The translations under genes and the position numbers were made by a program. From NCBI GenBank assembly GCA_016872975.1, contig VGYL01000003.1:1-37135 (forward strand): a stretch of DNA of 37,135 bases, written 5' to 3'. Under the pieces are notes generated by a model that was not told the origin of the DNA, searched no databases, and was given only the letters and a program-made list of their open reading frames with translations. This DNA comes from Planctomycetota bacterium (lineage in GTDB: Bacteria > Planctomycetota > Phycisphaerae > Sedimentisphaerales > Anaerobacaceae). Of this stretch, positions 17,812-27,358 are shown piece by piece (position 1 is the first letter of the stretch; the number at the start of each line of letters is the position of its first letter).

Positions 17812-20376
17812 CTACCGCGGGTCGGGCACGGGGTAGCGGGCGATGACGCGGACCTTGTCGTCGGCGGAGTTCACCCGGCTGCGATCGAGGATCGCAATGA
17901 TCCGCTTCTGCGGGCCGTTTGTCCCGATCCGGACCAGAAGGTAGGCGGTGAACACGTCGCTTCGCACCGTCACCAGGTTGCTGATCCGGGTGAAGATCAG
18001 GTCCCGTTCCTCGAAGTCGTCGCGGGCCGTGTCGGGTGTCAGATCCGGTCCGCGCGGCACGTCGCCATGCTGATTATCCCGGCCGTCGAAGGCCAGGGCG
18101 CACAGGGCATCGACCTGCATCAGATCGCCGATGCTTCGGTAGGGGCCGCGGCTCTCCCGGAATTCGACGATGGCCCGCGCCTTCTCGAAGGGAGTGGCAT
18201 CCCCATACTGCATCCACGGGAGTTGGGCCAGGACGAAGGCCGGCGCCGTGTTGACGTTGACGCGGCCCATGATACGGGTCTCCTCGGCCGCAATGCCCGG
18301 ATTCTGCGCGGGATCCATCACGGTCAGGTAGTTGAAGAGCCGGCGATAGGCGGGATTCCGCAGATCGATGAGACACTCGGCGCCGGTCGCCCCTTCCGGG
18401 ATGCTGTAGGCGTTCCGGGCCAGGATCAGGCCCAGCTCGCCGATATTGGTCAGCGGTTTGTTGGCGGGATGCGCCTGGATGACCTCGGGCCGCTGGGTAT
18501 CGATGTAGTTACCGGCGGCGTTGCCCAGTCCCGGTATCGAGGTCTGGGCCTCGGAGGCCCAGAGCCGCCGAATGCACTTGTGCGGCGCGATGTCCCGCTG
18601 CAGACTGCGGGCCACGCCGTCGGCCGTGATCCAGGTATCCGGCACTCTCCTGGAATCGACCACGACCCAGCGTCCCGCCGACCGGACCTGCCGTTGCAGG
18701 GAGATCGTGGCGCCCGCTTCGAACGCGGCCTGGCCCAGATCCTGGACGGTTTTCGTCGCATAGGTCCTGCGGTTGTAGCCGTACAGCGGCATCGTATCGA
18801 CGGGCTCCTCCGGATCGGCGAACACCACGTAATCCCTCGTCAACGGGGCCGCCGCATTCTCGGCCAGCAGGACGTGGAACCGCCGCGATCCGGACCAGGC
18901 AATGTCCAGCTCGAAGTCGGCGGTCGCCGGATTGTCGATCACGATCTTCCAGTCGCCCGGCCGCGGGTCGTTGTCCTCGAAGTACGGCTTGTACAGCTCG
19001 ATCGCATACGAGGTGCGCAACTCGCCCGTGTCCGGGTCCTTCGTCTGCCGGTAGGCCAGCTCGGACAGGTAGATGCAGGGACTCTCAAAACCGTAGTAGG
19101 GAGAGGAAAGCCCCGCGATCACCGTGATCTCATCATCGTCGTCGATGTAATCCATCAGGTTGGCCGTGATTTGAATCGCCTTCTCGACGACCCCGAACGC
19201 GTTCGGGTCCGCTTCGGCCAGGGCCGCCGTGATGACCGCCCGCAGGGTCAGCTCGTCCGCCGTATTGACATTCACCATCCGGCGGAGCTGGGCCCCGGCG
19301 TCGGTGGTCACGGTCTTCGGCAGGAGAATCCGATCCATGTTGTACGTGGTCGCGACGGCGCGGTACGCGTAGTTGGGATCGAGTCCGCCGCCGGCCACCC
19401 GGCGAAACCACGTATGCAGCTCCGCGCCCCCGGAATCCACGGGCGTACGCACGGCATTCTGCCGGAACAGGCCCCAGTTCTCCAGGCGGGTATCCACCGC
19501 GGTCTGGTTCAGGATAAAGCGATAGCGGGTCTCCAATTCGTCGGAAATGTCGAAGGGCGTGTAGGCGAAGGGCGTGTTCGCGTCCAGGCCCGCGACGGCC
19601 GGCCGCTCCAGATAGCGCCAGATGACCTCCCGCTCGTAGGCCGCCAGATCCAGGGCGGCCGGGCTCGCGGTATTGTTGGCGCGGGCCCCGAGCAGGGCCG
19701 CTTCGTGGGCCGCCGTGGCGGGACGTCCTGGTTGGGTCGCCAGGGCCAGGACATTCACCTGGAGCTGGCTGCGGCCGTCGACCCGGGCCTTGTTGTTGTC
19801 GCCCGGGTCGAACCTGTAGCCGGTGTTCACGTTGAGCATGCCGCCGTTGTCGATCAGGCGCACCGCCGCATAGATCGGTTGTCCCTTGCTCGACATCACG
19901 CCGGGCACCGGGAACCAGCGGGCATCGCCCACCCCATCGCCGGCGGCACCGGCGTTCGTCTCCACCCCGTTCGGGTCCGCGCCGATCGGCTCGCGCTCCC
20001 CCACCACGCGGATGCGGACGTTCTGTGTCTGGGACGCCGGCAGGCCCGCCACGTTGCTGATCTGCCGCCAGAAATATACCCCGCCCGCCTCGTACGGCGC
20101 GCCGCTCGCCAACCAGACGTTGTTGGCGTCCGGATAGTCGTAGTACGCCTGGTTGCCGCCGACGCCGGGGAGGTCCGCCACCAGCAGTTCCTGGATCTGG
20201 GCCAGGACCGTATCGAGGGCCAGGTTCAGCTCCCGGTTCTCCGCGGTGGCCGAGGTGGCCATCCTGTCGATCCGGGTCGTCAGGATGAACAGCACGCCCA
20301 CGAGGGCCAGCAGGCTGGTGAGGACCACCGCCAGGATCAGGGCCGAGCCTCGGCGGGCGAAAGCGTGGGTCCCCAA
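17812..20376 (-). CDS. GspK-like large minor pseudopilin
   Basis: Prepilin-like N-terminus 'RRGSALILAVVLTSLLALVGVLFILTTRID'; GspK-type 'GRVNVNTAPAFVLAQLP...ARAIVEFRESRGPYRSIGDLMQV'. ORF is open to 20670; the upstream ~98 codons are repeat-derived, so a TTG start at 20376 is proposed. Confidence 0.75.
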   Translation of the reverse strand: MGTHAFARRGSALILAVVLTSLLALVGVLFILTTRIDRMATSATAENRELNLALDTVLAQIQELLVADLPGVGGNQAYYDYPDANNVWLASGAPYEAGGVYFWRQISNVAGLPASQTQNVRIRVVGEREPIGADPNGVETNAGAAGDGVGDARWFPVPGVMSSKGQPIYAAVRLIDNGGMLNVNTGYRFDPGDNNKARVDGRSQLQVNVLALATQPGRPATAAHEAALLGARANNTASPAALDLAAYEREVIWRYLERPAVAGLDANTPFAYTPFDISDELETRYRFILNQTAVDTRLENWGLFRQNAVRTPVDSGGAELHTWFRRVAGGGLDPNYAYRAVATTYNMDRILLPKTVTTDAGAQLRRMVNVNTADELTLRAVITAALAEADPNAFGVVEKAIQITANLMDYIDDDDEITVIAGLSSPYYGFESPCIYLSELAYRQTKDPDTGELRTSYAIELYKPYFEDNDPRPGDWKIVIDNPATADFELDIAWSGSRRFHVLLAENAAAPLTRDYVVFADPEEPVDTMPLYGYNRRTYATKTVQDLGQAAFEAGATISLQRQVRSAGRWVVVDSRRVPDTWITADGVARSLQRDIAPHKCIRRLWASEAQTSIPGLGNAAGNYIDTQRPEVIQAHPANKPLTNIGELGLILARNAYSIPEGATGAECLIDLRNPAYRRLFNYLTVMDPAQNPGIAAEETRIMGRVNVNTAPAFVLAQLPWMQYGDATPFEKARAIVEFRESRGPYRSIGDLMQVDALCALAFDGRDNQHGDVPRGPDLTPDTARDDFEERDLIFTRISNLVTVRSDVFTAYLLVRIGTNGPQKRIIAILDRSRVNSADDKVRVIARYPVPDPR

Positions 20377-20498
20377 ACCCGAGAGGCCGGATTTGGGGAC
20401 CCTTCCCAAGTGGGAAATCTCATGGGTGGAAATCCGAACGCCGAAATCCGACACCGCGAACGCGGAGGGATCGATCCGAGACCGACATCTCCTTGCGG

Positions 20499-20566
20499 GC
20501 GCAGCGAAGCATTCTCCCCTACTACGGCTTGAGATTGCTTCGTCACTGCGCTCCTCGCAATGACAT
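20499..20566. repeat. Degenerate palindrome of the GAGATTGCTTCGTCGC family
   Basis: GCAGCGAAGCATTCTC ... GAGATTGCTTCGTCACTGCGCTCCTCGCAATGACAT. Confidence 0.65.
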
Positions 20567-20666
20567 ACGCAGGTCTTGTCCGCTGACAGCGTTCTAGTCA
20601 TTTGTGCTTTGAACATTGGAATTTGTTTCGGATTTCGGATTTCGAATTTCGGATTTACCTTCTCCG

Positions 20667-21746
20667 TCAATTATCCAGATAGACGATGTGCGTAAAGGTC
20701 CGGCCCCCCGGGATGAGGCCCCGCGCGTCGTACAGGGTGAACGTAAACTTCAAGGCCCGTCCCAGGCCGGGGACCTGATTGAAGTCCATATTCAATTCCC
20801 GGTACTGACGGCCGCGTCCGAAGACCGCCGCCCGCGGATACCACAGGCCGGGAATCTGGTCCCGGTGCAGGTCGGACCCGTCCAGGAGGAAATCGGAGTC
20901 GTCCGTCAGATCCGCGTTGCCGTTCGGATTGACTTGCGGAATCCAGCGCCCTTCCGCATCGCTCCAGCCCTGGATCTTGAATTGCCCCACCCCCCGGCAC
21001 AGGAACGAGCGCAGCGACGCGGGCTGGGCCGGGTCCACCGTCACGCCCCCGACGGTGGCTTTCTTGTCGCTGGTATACCGCCCGCCCAGATCGACCTTCA
21101 CGTCGCCGATCACCGACAGGAGATCTGCTTTCACCGCCGGCGCGATCAACTCCCAGCCGCGCAGCGTGATCCGATCGAACTCCCCCCCGCTCATCCAGCT
21201 TCGCCAATCGTCATCGGTGAACCGGCTCGTGCCGAGCGGATCGTCGGGATTCACCGCCGCCGACGGCGCCACGAGGATGTGCTCGGTGCGTGCCAGGACC
21301 CGTCGGTGCGGTTCCTGCATCTGGGGCCGGTTCGGCTCGGAGGAACCGGCCGCGGGACCGTTCGCCAGGGCATAGGAGATCCGGGCGAGATTGCCGCGCA
21401 CCGGGGGATCGGCGCCGTAGGTCCGGAAGTCGCCGGTGGCGAAGAACATGATCCGGTCGAAGCGATCGAAGGCCTCTTCGGCATTCGGGTTCTGGCCCGG
21501 CCCGGTGTGCTTCCCGTTGCGGGCGGCGCGCCAGAAGACCAGAATCTCCCCCTCGCGGCGCAGCCCGCGGAAGTCCTCGTCCAACTGTTCCGTGATCGCG
21601 CGGAGCTTTTGCAGAATCTCGGCGTTGGCCAGGGCCAGCCGGTGCGAGTCGATACTGACCCGGAAGATGGTGCCGGCGAAGGACATCACAATCGCCAGAA
21701 TCCCCAGGGCGACGATCATCTCCAGAAGTGTGAAGGCCTTTCGCAT
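20667..21746 (-). CDS. GspJ-like minor pseudopilin
   Basis: 'MRKAFTLLEMIVALGILAIVMSFAGTIFRVSIDSHRLA...AITEQLDEDFRGLRREGEILVFW'. Confidence 0.75.
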   Translation of the reverse strand: MRKAFTLLEMIVALGILAIVMSFAGTIFRVSIDSHRLALANAEILQKLRAITEQLDEDFRGLRREGEILVFWRAARNGKHTGPGQNPNAEEAFDRFDRIMFFATGDFRTYGADPPVRGNLARISYALANGPAAGSSEPNRPQMQEPHRRVLARTEHILVAPSAAVNPDDPLGTSRFTDDDWRSWMSGGEFDRITLRGWELIAPAVKADLLSVIGDVKVDLGGRYTSDKKATVGGVTVDPAQPASLRSFLCRGVGQFKIQGWSDAEGRWIPQVNPNGNADLTDDSDFLLDGSDLHRDQIPGLWYPRAAVFGRGRQYRELNMDFNQVPGLGRALKFTFTLYDARGLIPGGRTFTHIVYLDN

Positions 21747-21747
21747 C

Positions 21748-22530
21748 CTAGTTTCCCGGGAATTGCAGAACCTGCTGGTACACCGCGACGGCCGGGTTCC
21801 TGCCGCCGGAGGCGGCCGGGGGGATCACCCACGCCCAGGCGCCGGTCCAGGGCCGATCCAGCAGGACCCGGTCCGGCGCGTGGGCGTACCGTTCCAGCAC
21901 GCGGTAAGTGTGTCCCGTGGCGTCGTCCACCAGGATCGAGCCGTCATTGACGAAGGCCCGCTCGTCCACGGCATCCGTGGGCACGGCGTCCCGGATCAGG
22001 GCCTCGTTCGCGTTGGTCGCGGCGGCATCCGGCACGAGGTTGAGGCGCAGGGGCCGGGACAGATCGGGATTGGCCGTCCCCAGTTGCGGCCAGTCGGCGC
22101 CGGTCCGGCGCACCCAATACGTGGCGCCGGCGGTCTGCCGGCTGATGAACACGACACACTGGATGAGCCGGCTGCCGGAGCCCATCCGGCGGCAGAGCGC
22201 CGACCAGGAGTACTGCCGGGAGGGATCTTCCCGCGTCGACGGGTAGAGATACTCCTCGGCCGGGATCGTCACGAGCTGCTCGTAGGGCACGAAGCCCTCG
22301 CTCTTGAGGCTCGCATGGTTCGGGTCCAGGCCGTAGATCCGCAGCTTGGCCAGGGCCTCGTCGGCCGCCACCGCCGCAATGGTCCGCTCCGTCGAGGCGG
22401 TCGAGAGATAGAGCGCTGTCAGGAACGTGCCGGCGATGAACATCAGACCGATGCCCAGCGTGCTGACGGCCAGCAACGTTTCCATCAGGGAGAATCCAGC
22501 TTGCCTGCTGTGTTTCGCCATAACCGTCAC
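21748..22530 (-). CDS. GspI-like pseudopilin
   Basis: 'QAGFSLMETLLAVSTLGIGLMFIAGTFLTALYLS' class III signal peptide. Confidence 0.7.
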   Translation of the reverse strand: MTVMAKHSRQAGFSLMETLLAVSTLGIGLMFIAGTFLTALYLSTASTERTIAAVAADEALAKLRIYGLDPNHASLKSEGFVPYEQLVTIPAEEYLYPSTREDPSRQYSWSALCRRMGSGSRLIQCVVFISRQTAGATYWVRRTGADWPQLGTANPDLSRPLRLNLVPDAAATNANEALIRDAVPTDAVDERAFVNDGSILVDDATGHTYRVLERYAHAPDRVLLDRPWTGAWAWVIPPAASGGRNPAVAVYQQVLQFPGN

Positions 22531-23373
22531 TCACCGCGACGCAATCAGGCTTCCCGCGTACGGGCTCACGTGAAAAGCCTCATCCTTCAACTTGCTCAGA
22601 TACGCCGTCCACGGCATCCTGGACCCATAGGCCGCTCGCAGCGTGGGCAGATCGTAGATCACAAAACTGGTTCGGCTGGACTCGCGGCCCAAACCGAGAT
22701 CCGCCCCGTTCGTCCCGTTGCGCGGCGAATAGTCGTCCTGAATGAACATGCCCTGCCGGTACCGGCAGATGTTGTCCACGGAATTGAACACGTCATCGGT
22801 GGCGATCTGCGTGGAGCCGGGACTGTTGTTGGGACGGTAGACCCCCTGGCGGTTGCGGACCCGGACCTCGTGCACCGCCAGCTTGCCCGAAGGCGCGAAC
22901 ACGATGGAGAACGTGGTCGCGTCACTGAGCTCGAACAGCTCATCAATGGCGGCGTCACTGGCGATCCCCGTCAGGTCCATCACGCCCATCGTGTCGGGCA
23001 GCTTGATCGGCTCCATCCCGTCCATGGCCCGGAACCCGTTGGCCAGGCCGCCGAGTTTCTTGGGCTCTTCGTGCACGATGAAGATCATGTACTGCGGGGC
23101 GTTCAGCACGTCCTGGAGCGGATCGAGCGGATTGGTGGACGTGCAGAGTTTCTGGAACCGGACGCCCACGTATCTTTGATTGCTCATCGCCATGGCCCGG
23201 GCCGAGCTCAGGGCGGCCTCGACCATGCTCTGGACGCCGCTGTGCGTGTGGAACGATCGAACGAGGGTCCGGACGGCCGGCACGGCGAAGCCCACCAACA
23301 GCGCCATCGTCGCGACGACCAGCGTCATCTCGATCAGCGTCAAACCAGTTGTCCTGCGTGCTCGATGCGACAT
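22531..23373 (-). CDS. GspH-like pseudopilin
   Basis: 'TTGLTLIEMTLVVATMALLVGFAVPAVRTLVRSFHTHSGVQSMVEAALSSARAMAMSNQRYVGVRF'. Confidence 0.75.
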   Translation of the reverse strand: MSHRARRTTGLTLIEMTLVVATMALLVGFAVPAVRTLVRSFHTHSGVQSMVEAALSSARAMAMSNQRYVGVRFQKLCTSTNPLDPLQDVLNAPQYMIFIVHEEPKKLGGLANGFRAMDGMEPIKLPDTMGVMDLTGIASDAAIDELFELSDATTFSIVFAPSGKLAVHEVRVRNRQGVYRPNNSPGSTQIATDDVFNSVDNICRYRQGMFIQDDYSPRNGTNGADLGLGRESSRTSFVIYDLPTLRAAYGSRMPWTAYLSKLKDEAFHVSPYAGSLIASR

Positions 23374-23415
23374 ACGCTCTACGCTCTCATCGTCTCTACG
23401 AGAACGAACGTGGAT

Positions 23416-23495
23416 ATGTCATTGCGAGGAGCGCAGCGACGAAGCAACCTCAATCCCACGGAGGGGAGATTGCTTCGCTTCGCTCGCAATGACAT
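23416..23495. repeat. Palindromic repeat of the GAGATTGCTTCGTCGC family
   Basis: ATGTCATTGCGAGGAGCGCAGCGACGAAGCAACCTC - 14 nt - GAGATTGCTTCGCTTCGCTCGCAATGACAT. Confidence 0.85.
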
Positions 23496-23517
23496 GGAGA
23501 TAGTCTTCATTCCGGCT

Positions 23518-24000
23518 TCACCGCTTGCCCTTGCTGTTGATATCGTCGCCGGTGCCGAACTGCCGGTCCGGGCCGGCCGAGATCAACTCCGGAAAGGTAT
23601 TCCCCGCCACATAGATATAGTCCATCACGGTCCCCCAGGGGTCGCGCAGCGACCGGGCGTCCGCGAGCCCGCCGTCGCTTTGGACCAGCGCGGGGTCAAG
23701 CTTCTCGAGGATCTGCCGTGCGGCCGGCACCGAACGCAGCTCCTGGACCATCAGGGTCATGTGCGCCAGGGCATTGGCGGCATTGCGCTCCGGCTGCGGC
23801 GGAAACTGCCCCTTGAACTCGTAGTACTCGCGCAGCGCACCGCCGACGACGGCGAAGGCATTGCGCACCACATTCTCCTTCGCCTGACTCTCCACGCGCA
23901 GCGTCACCGTGACCACGAGGGCGGCCAGGGCCATGATGACGCCCAGCACGACCAGGATCTCCACGAGTGTCACGCCGCCGTTATGTTTCGGGTCCGTCAT
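23518..24000 (-). CDS. GspG-like major pseudopilin (1 of 3)
   Basis: 'NGGVTLVEILVVLGVIMALAALVVTVTLRVESQAKENVV'; C-terminal 'ELISAGPDRQFGTGDDI' Ca-site-like motif. Confidence 0.8.
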   Translation of the reverse strand: MTDPKHNGGVTLVEILVVLGVIMALAALVVTVTLRVESQAKENVVRNAFAVVGGALREYYEFKGQFPPQPERNAANALAHMTLMVQELRSVPAARQILEKLDPALVQSDGGLADARSLRDPWGTVMDYIYVAGNTFPELISAGPDRQFGTGDDINSKGKR

Positions 24001-24027
24001 GCGCTGCTCCCGCGCCACCCCGCGCGG

Positions 24028-24945
24028 CTATCGTCCAAAATTGCGGATATCGTCGTCCGTGCCGTAAAGCCCGTCGGCGCCGGCCGAGATCAACAGATAG
24101 GAATCCGGCCGGTACGGCCAAGGCCGCGCCTGCACCCGCGGGTCGCGGATGGACTCGTAGAAGTACTGGAACCCCGGCGCGACCAGATCCGGCAGGAACT
24201 GGTGCTGGCGCCGCAGGTTGGCCGGTTTCAGACCGTCGGCCACCCGGCCCAGGCCGACCAGCGGCGCGTTGTCCCGCGCGCAATAGATGCTCGCGTCCGC
24301 GGCCGCCGGATCGTGAAGCTTGCTCGCGACATTGGCCCGAAAGTAGAGAATCGGCGTTCCCGGACTGACCATCTTGCCGTCGGGCATCTGGATCTTCCGG
24401 TCGCCGACACTGAAGACATCGCACAACACGTACGTGCGGGCGGCCAACGGCTGGGCAGTCACGAAGAGCCCGTCCTGCGCGCCCCCCCCGCTCCAACTGA
24501 GCATGAAGGGGTTGACGATCTCCGCCTCCACGTACCGGCCCCGGCGCTTGTCCAAGGTGACCGAGGCCGGATTCGCCTTCAGGGGGTCATACGTGGCCGG
24601 GCCATTGTTGCGGTCCAGGCCGTCCGCCCGCCACGCGGAATCCGGATGGAACCCCAGCAGGTCCCAGCCCAGCAACGCCTCCGCCAGTTTCTGCGCGCCG
24701 CAGTAGTCCTGCCGGCCGCCCGGGAGGGTCGGATTCCACCAGCTCGACGGCGGGTAGTCCCCATAATCGCTGCGGAAGGCCGCCAGTCCGAGTTCGATCG
24801 ACGTGAACTGGGCCTTCTGCTTGGTCTCCTTGGCCATCTTCTGCACCGTCTGCACCGCCGGCAGCAGCAGACCCACCAGCAGCGCAATGATGCCGACCAC
24901 GACCAGGATCTCGATCACTGTCAGGCCTGACGTTCTCGTTTTCAC
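24028..24945 (-). CDS. GspG-like major pseudopilin (2 of 3)
   Basis: GTG start; 'TSGLTVIEILVVVGIIALLVGLLLPAVQTVQKMAKETKQKAQFTSIELGLAAFRSDYGDYPPS'; C-terminal 'LLISAGADGLYGTDDDIRNF'. Confidence 0.82.
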   Translation of the reverse strand: MKTRTSGLTVIEILVVVGIIALLVGLLLPAVQTVQKMAKETKQKAQFTSIELGLAAFRSDYGDYPPSSWWNPTLPGGRQDYCGAQKLAEALLGWDLLGFHPDSAWRADGLDRNNGPATYDPLKANPASVTLDKRRGRYVEAEIVNPFMLSWSGGGAQDGLFVTAQPLAARTYVLCDVFSVGDRKIQMPDGKMVSPGTPILYFRANVASKLHDPAAADASIYCARDNAPLVGLGRVADGLKPANLRRQHQFLPDLVAPGFQYFYESIRDPRVQARPWPYRPDSYLLISAGADGLYGTDDDIRNFGR

Positions 24946-25075
24946 GATATTCCTCTTTCCATGTCGAGGTGATGACTCCGGAGCCGTCCTTTGCCTTCCT
25001 CGACGGCTCGATCCAAGCAAGACATCCGCGGCGTCGCGCCGGCGCATCTGCCGCGCCCGCCGGGGAGACCCAGTG

Positions 25076-25990
25076 CTACTCCCGGTACTTCCACTCGAAG
25101 TTGCAGATGTCGTCTGCCGTGCCGTATTCGTTGTCCCAGCCGGCGGAGATCAGGATGAACGTGTCCGCCCGGAAAGGACGCATGGTGGTGCTGATCTGCG
25201 TGCTGCGGACATTGCGATAGAACCGCGCCGGATCGGCCATCTTGTGCACACTCCCCGCCTGGCCCGTCGCCCCGCTCGTCTGCCAGGGCTTGCCAAGCTG
25301 GACCAGGTCGTGATTGTCCCAGTAGTTGTAGATGTTGCCCCGGCTGTCCGCCCGGGTCATGGCACTGACGAAGTTCGGGTCGTGGTAGCTGTTGGCCGTA
25401 TCCGCCCGATAATAGAGGATCGGCATGCCGGTCTTCTCGCCGGACCGCATCTGGCGGGCGTACACATCGCACAGCACGAAGGTGTTCGGAAGGTACTGGC
25501 CGACGTTACCGGTGCCGTAGATATCCTGCAACCGCCAGGCATTCGCGTTCTCCGCCTGCAGGAAGGGGCCTTTGCGAGCCTTGAGATTGTTGTCGCGGAG
25601 AGCCGGCGTCAGCGCGTCGATATTCACCGGGTACAGGAGCTGGTTCGCGGCATCGAGACCGTCGCGACGAAAGACGGAACTCGTGTGGAAGCCGAGCAGG
25701 TCCTTGCCCATCAGAGCCTCGCAGAGTTTCATCGAGCCGCAGTACGGCGCGCCGGTGGGATCCAGCGCGGTAGAAGGCGGATAGCCGTCGAATTCGTTGT
25801 TGAACAGCTCGACGGCCGCGTTGATGGCGTTGAACTGCGCCTTCTGCTGCACGTCCCGGGCGTAGCGGCGGACCTTGTTGAGCGCCGGCACCATCAGTCC
25901 GATCAGGATCACGATGATGCTCATTACGGTCAGCAGTTCCACAATGGTGAACGCCCTTTTCTTTCTGGCTTGGCTCACGGTCGGTTTCAT
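25076..25990 (-). CDS. GspG-like major pseudopilin (3 of 3)
   Basis: 'KRAFTIVELLTVMSIIVILIGLMVPALNKVRRYARDVQQKAQFNAINAAVELFNNEFDGYPPS'; C-terminal 'ILISAGWDNEYGTADDICNF'. Confidence 0.82.
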   Translation of the reverse strand: MKPTVSQARKKRAFTIVELLTVMSIIVILIGLMVPALNKVRRYARDVQQKAQFNAINAAVELFNNEFDGYPPSTALDPTGAPYCGSMKLCEALMGKDLLGFHTSSVFRRDGLDAANQLLYPVNIDALTPALRDNNLKARKGPFLQAENANAWRLQDIYGTGNVGQYLPNTFVLCDVYARQMRSGEKTGMPILYYRADTANSYHDPNFVSAMTRADSRGNIYNYWDNHDLVQLGKPWQTSGATGQAGSVHKMADPARFYRNVRSTQISTTMRPFRADTFILISAGWDNEYGTADDICNFEWKYRE

Positions 25991-26043
25991 GGTCTTCTCC
26001 TTCTTTTCAGATGCACCTTCTTGGATCGTGGGGAATCGTTCGC

Positions 26044-27297
26044 TTACCCAGCGGCACTGAGGCTGGTAATCACCTGGATCATCGGCAAGAACACCGCCAG
26101 CACGATGACCATCACCGTGCTGCCGAGCACGAGAATGATGATCGGCTCGAGCATGGACATGAGACTGCCGACGAGCACGTCCACCTGCTCGTCGTACTGA
26201 TCGGCCACTTTCAGCAGCATCTTGTCCAAATCGCCCGTCTCCTCGCCGACGGCCACCATATTGGCGACCAGCAGGTCCACCGTCTTGGAGGCCCGCAGGG
26301 GTCCCGCGAAGGTGTCGCCCTGGCGAATGGAGTTGTGGACGTTGGCGAGCATTTTCGCGTAGACTTCGTTGCCGGCGGTCTCGCGGGTCACGTTGATGGC
26401 GTCGAGAATGGGCACGCCGGCGCTGATCAGCGTACCGAGCGTCCGGGTCCAGCGGGTGATCGAGATCTTGCTCGTCAACTGCCCGATGACCGGCAGCTTC
26501 AAGTTGATGGTGTCCAGCACGAACCGGCCCGGCTGGGTCTTGCGCACGAGGCGTAGAAAAAGGACAAAGCCGAAGGGAACGCCGCTGAGCACGGCCCAGC
26601 CATAGCGATGGGCAATCCAGTCGCTGATGGCCAGCACGGTCGTCGTCACGGGATTGAGCTTGCCGCCGACCATTTCCTGGAGCACGCCCTGGAAGGTGGG
26701 GATCACGAACGTCATCAGGCCCAGCACGATGCCGAAGGCCGCCGTCATCACGACGATCGGGTAGATCATGGCCCCTTTGACGCGTCCCTTCAACCGAATG
26801 GCCTTCTCCTTGAAGTCGGCGATACGGGCGAGGATCAGATCCAGCACGCCGCCGGCCTCTCCGGCGGCCACCATGTTGATGAACAGCCGGTCGAAGGCCC
26901 GCGGGTACTTGGCAAAGGCCTCGGAGAGGGTCGAGCCGCCCTCGATGTCGTCGCAGACGTAGCCGATGATCCGCTTGAAGCTGCCGGCCTTCTGCTGCTC
27001 TTCGAGAATACGCAACGACCGCAGAATCGGCAGACCCGCGTCCTGGAGGGTCGAGAGCTGCCGGGCGAACTGGGTGACGTACTTGACCTTGACCTTGGCG
27101 CCCGCCCCCCGCCGCCGCACGGGTTTGGCGCCCGCTTTCGCCGCCCCGCCTTTGACCGCCCCTTTCGGGCGGACTTTCGTGGGGAAATACCCCATGGTGC
27201 GGATCTTGCTGATCGCCTCTTTTTCGCTGAGGGCCTCGATTTCGTCCTTGATTTCCACGCCCTGGGAATCGAGCGCCACATACTGAAAGACGGGCAT
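26044..27297 (-). CDS. gspF: GspF/PilC inner-membrane assembly platform protein
   Basis: 'YVTQFARQLSTLQDAGLPILRSLRILEEQ', 'GAMIYPIVVM', 'GVPILDAINVTRETAGNEVY', 'EPIIILVLGSTVMVIVLAVFLPMIQV'. Confidence 0.93.
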   Translation of the reverse strand: MPVFQYVALDSQGVEIKDEIEALSEKEAISKIRTMGYFPTKVRPKGAVKGGAAKAGAKPVRRRGAGAKVKVKYVTQFARQLSTLQDAGLPILRSLRILEEQQKAGSFKRIIGYVCDDIEGGSTLSEAFAKYPRAFDRLFINMVAAGEAGGVLDLILARIADFKEKAIRLKGRVKGAMIYPIVVMTAAFGIVLGLMTFVIPTFQGVLQEMVGGKLNPVTTTVLAISDWIAHRYGWAVLSGVPFGFVLFLRLVRKTQPGRFVLDTINLKLPVIGQLTSKISITRWTRTLGTLISAGVPILDAINVTRETAGNEVYAKMLANVHNSIRQGDTFAGPLRASKTVDLLVANMVAVGEETGDLDKMLLKVADQYDEQVDVLVGSLMSMLEPIIILVLGSTVMVIVLAVFLPMIQVITSLSAAG

Positions 27298-27358
27298 TAT
27301 CCTACCTCACTTTCACGCTGTCTATTCCCACTCACCGGATCGGGTCCCCGGGGACCCC

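Noticed and set aside
18067-20532. 821-aa plus-strand ORF
   Set aside because: Antisense to the gspK-like gene; no recognisable family.
21436-24930. 1164-aa plus-strand ORF
   Set aside because: Antisense shadow of the pseudopilin genes in high-GC DNA; low-complexity R/G/H/P composition and no domain motif.
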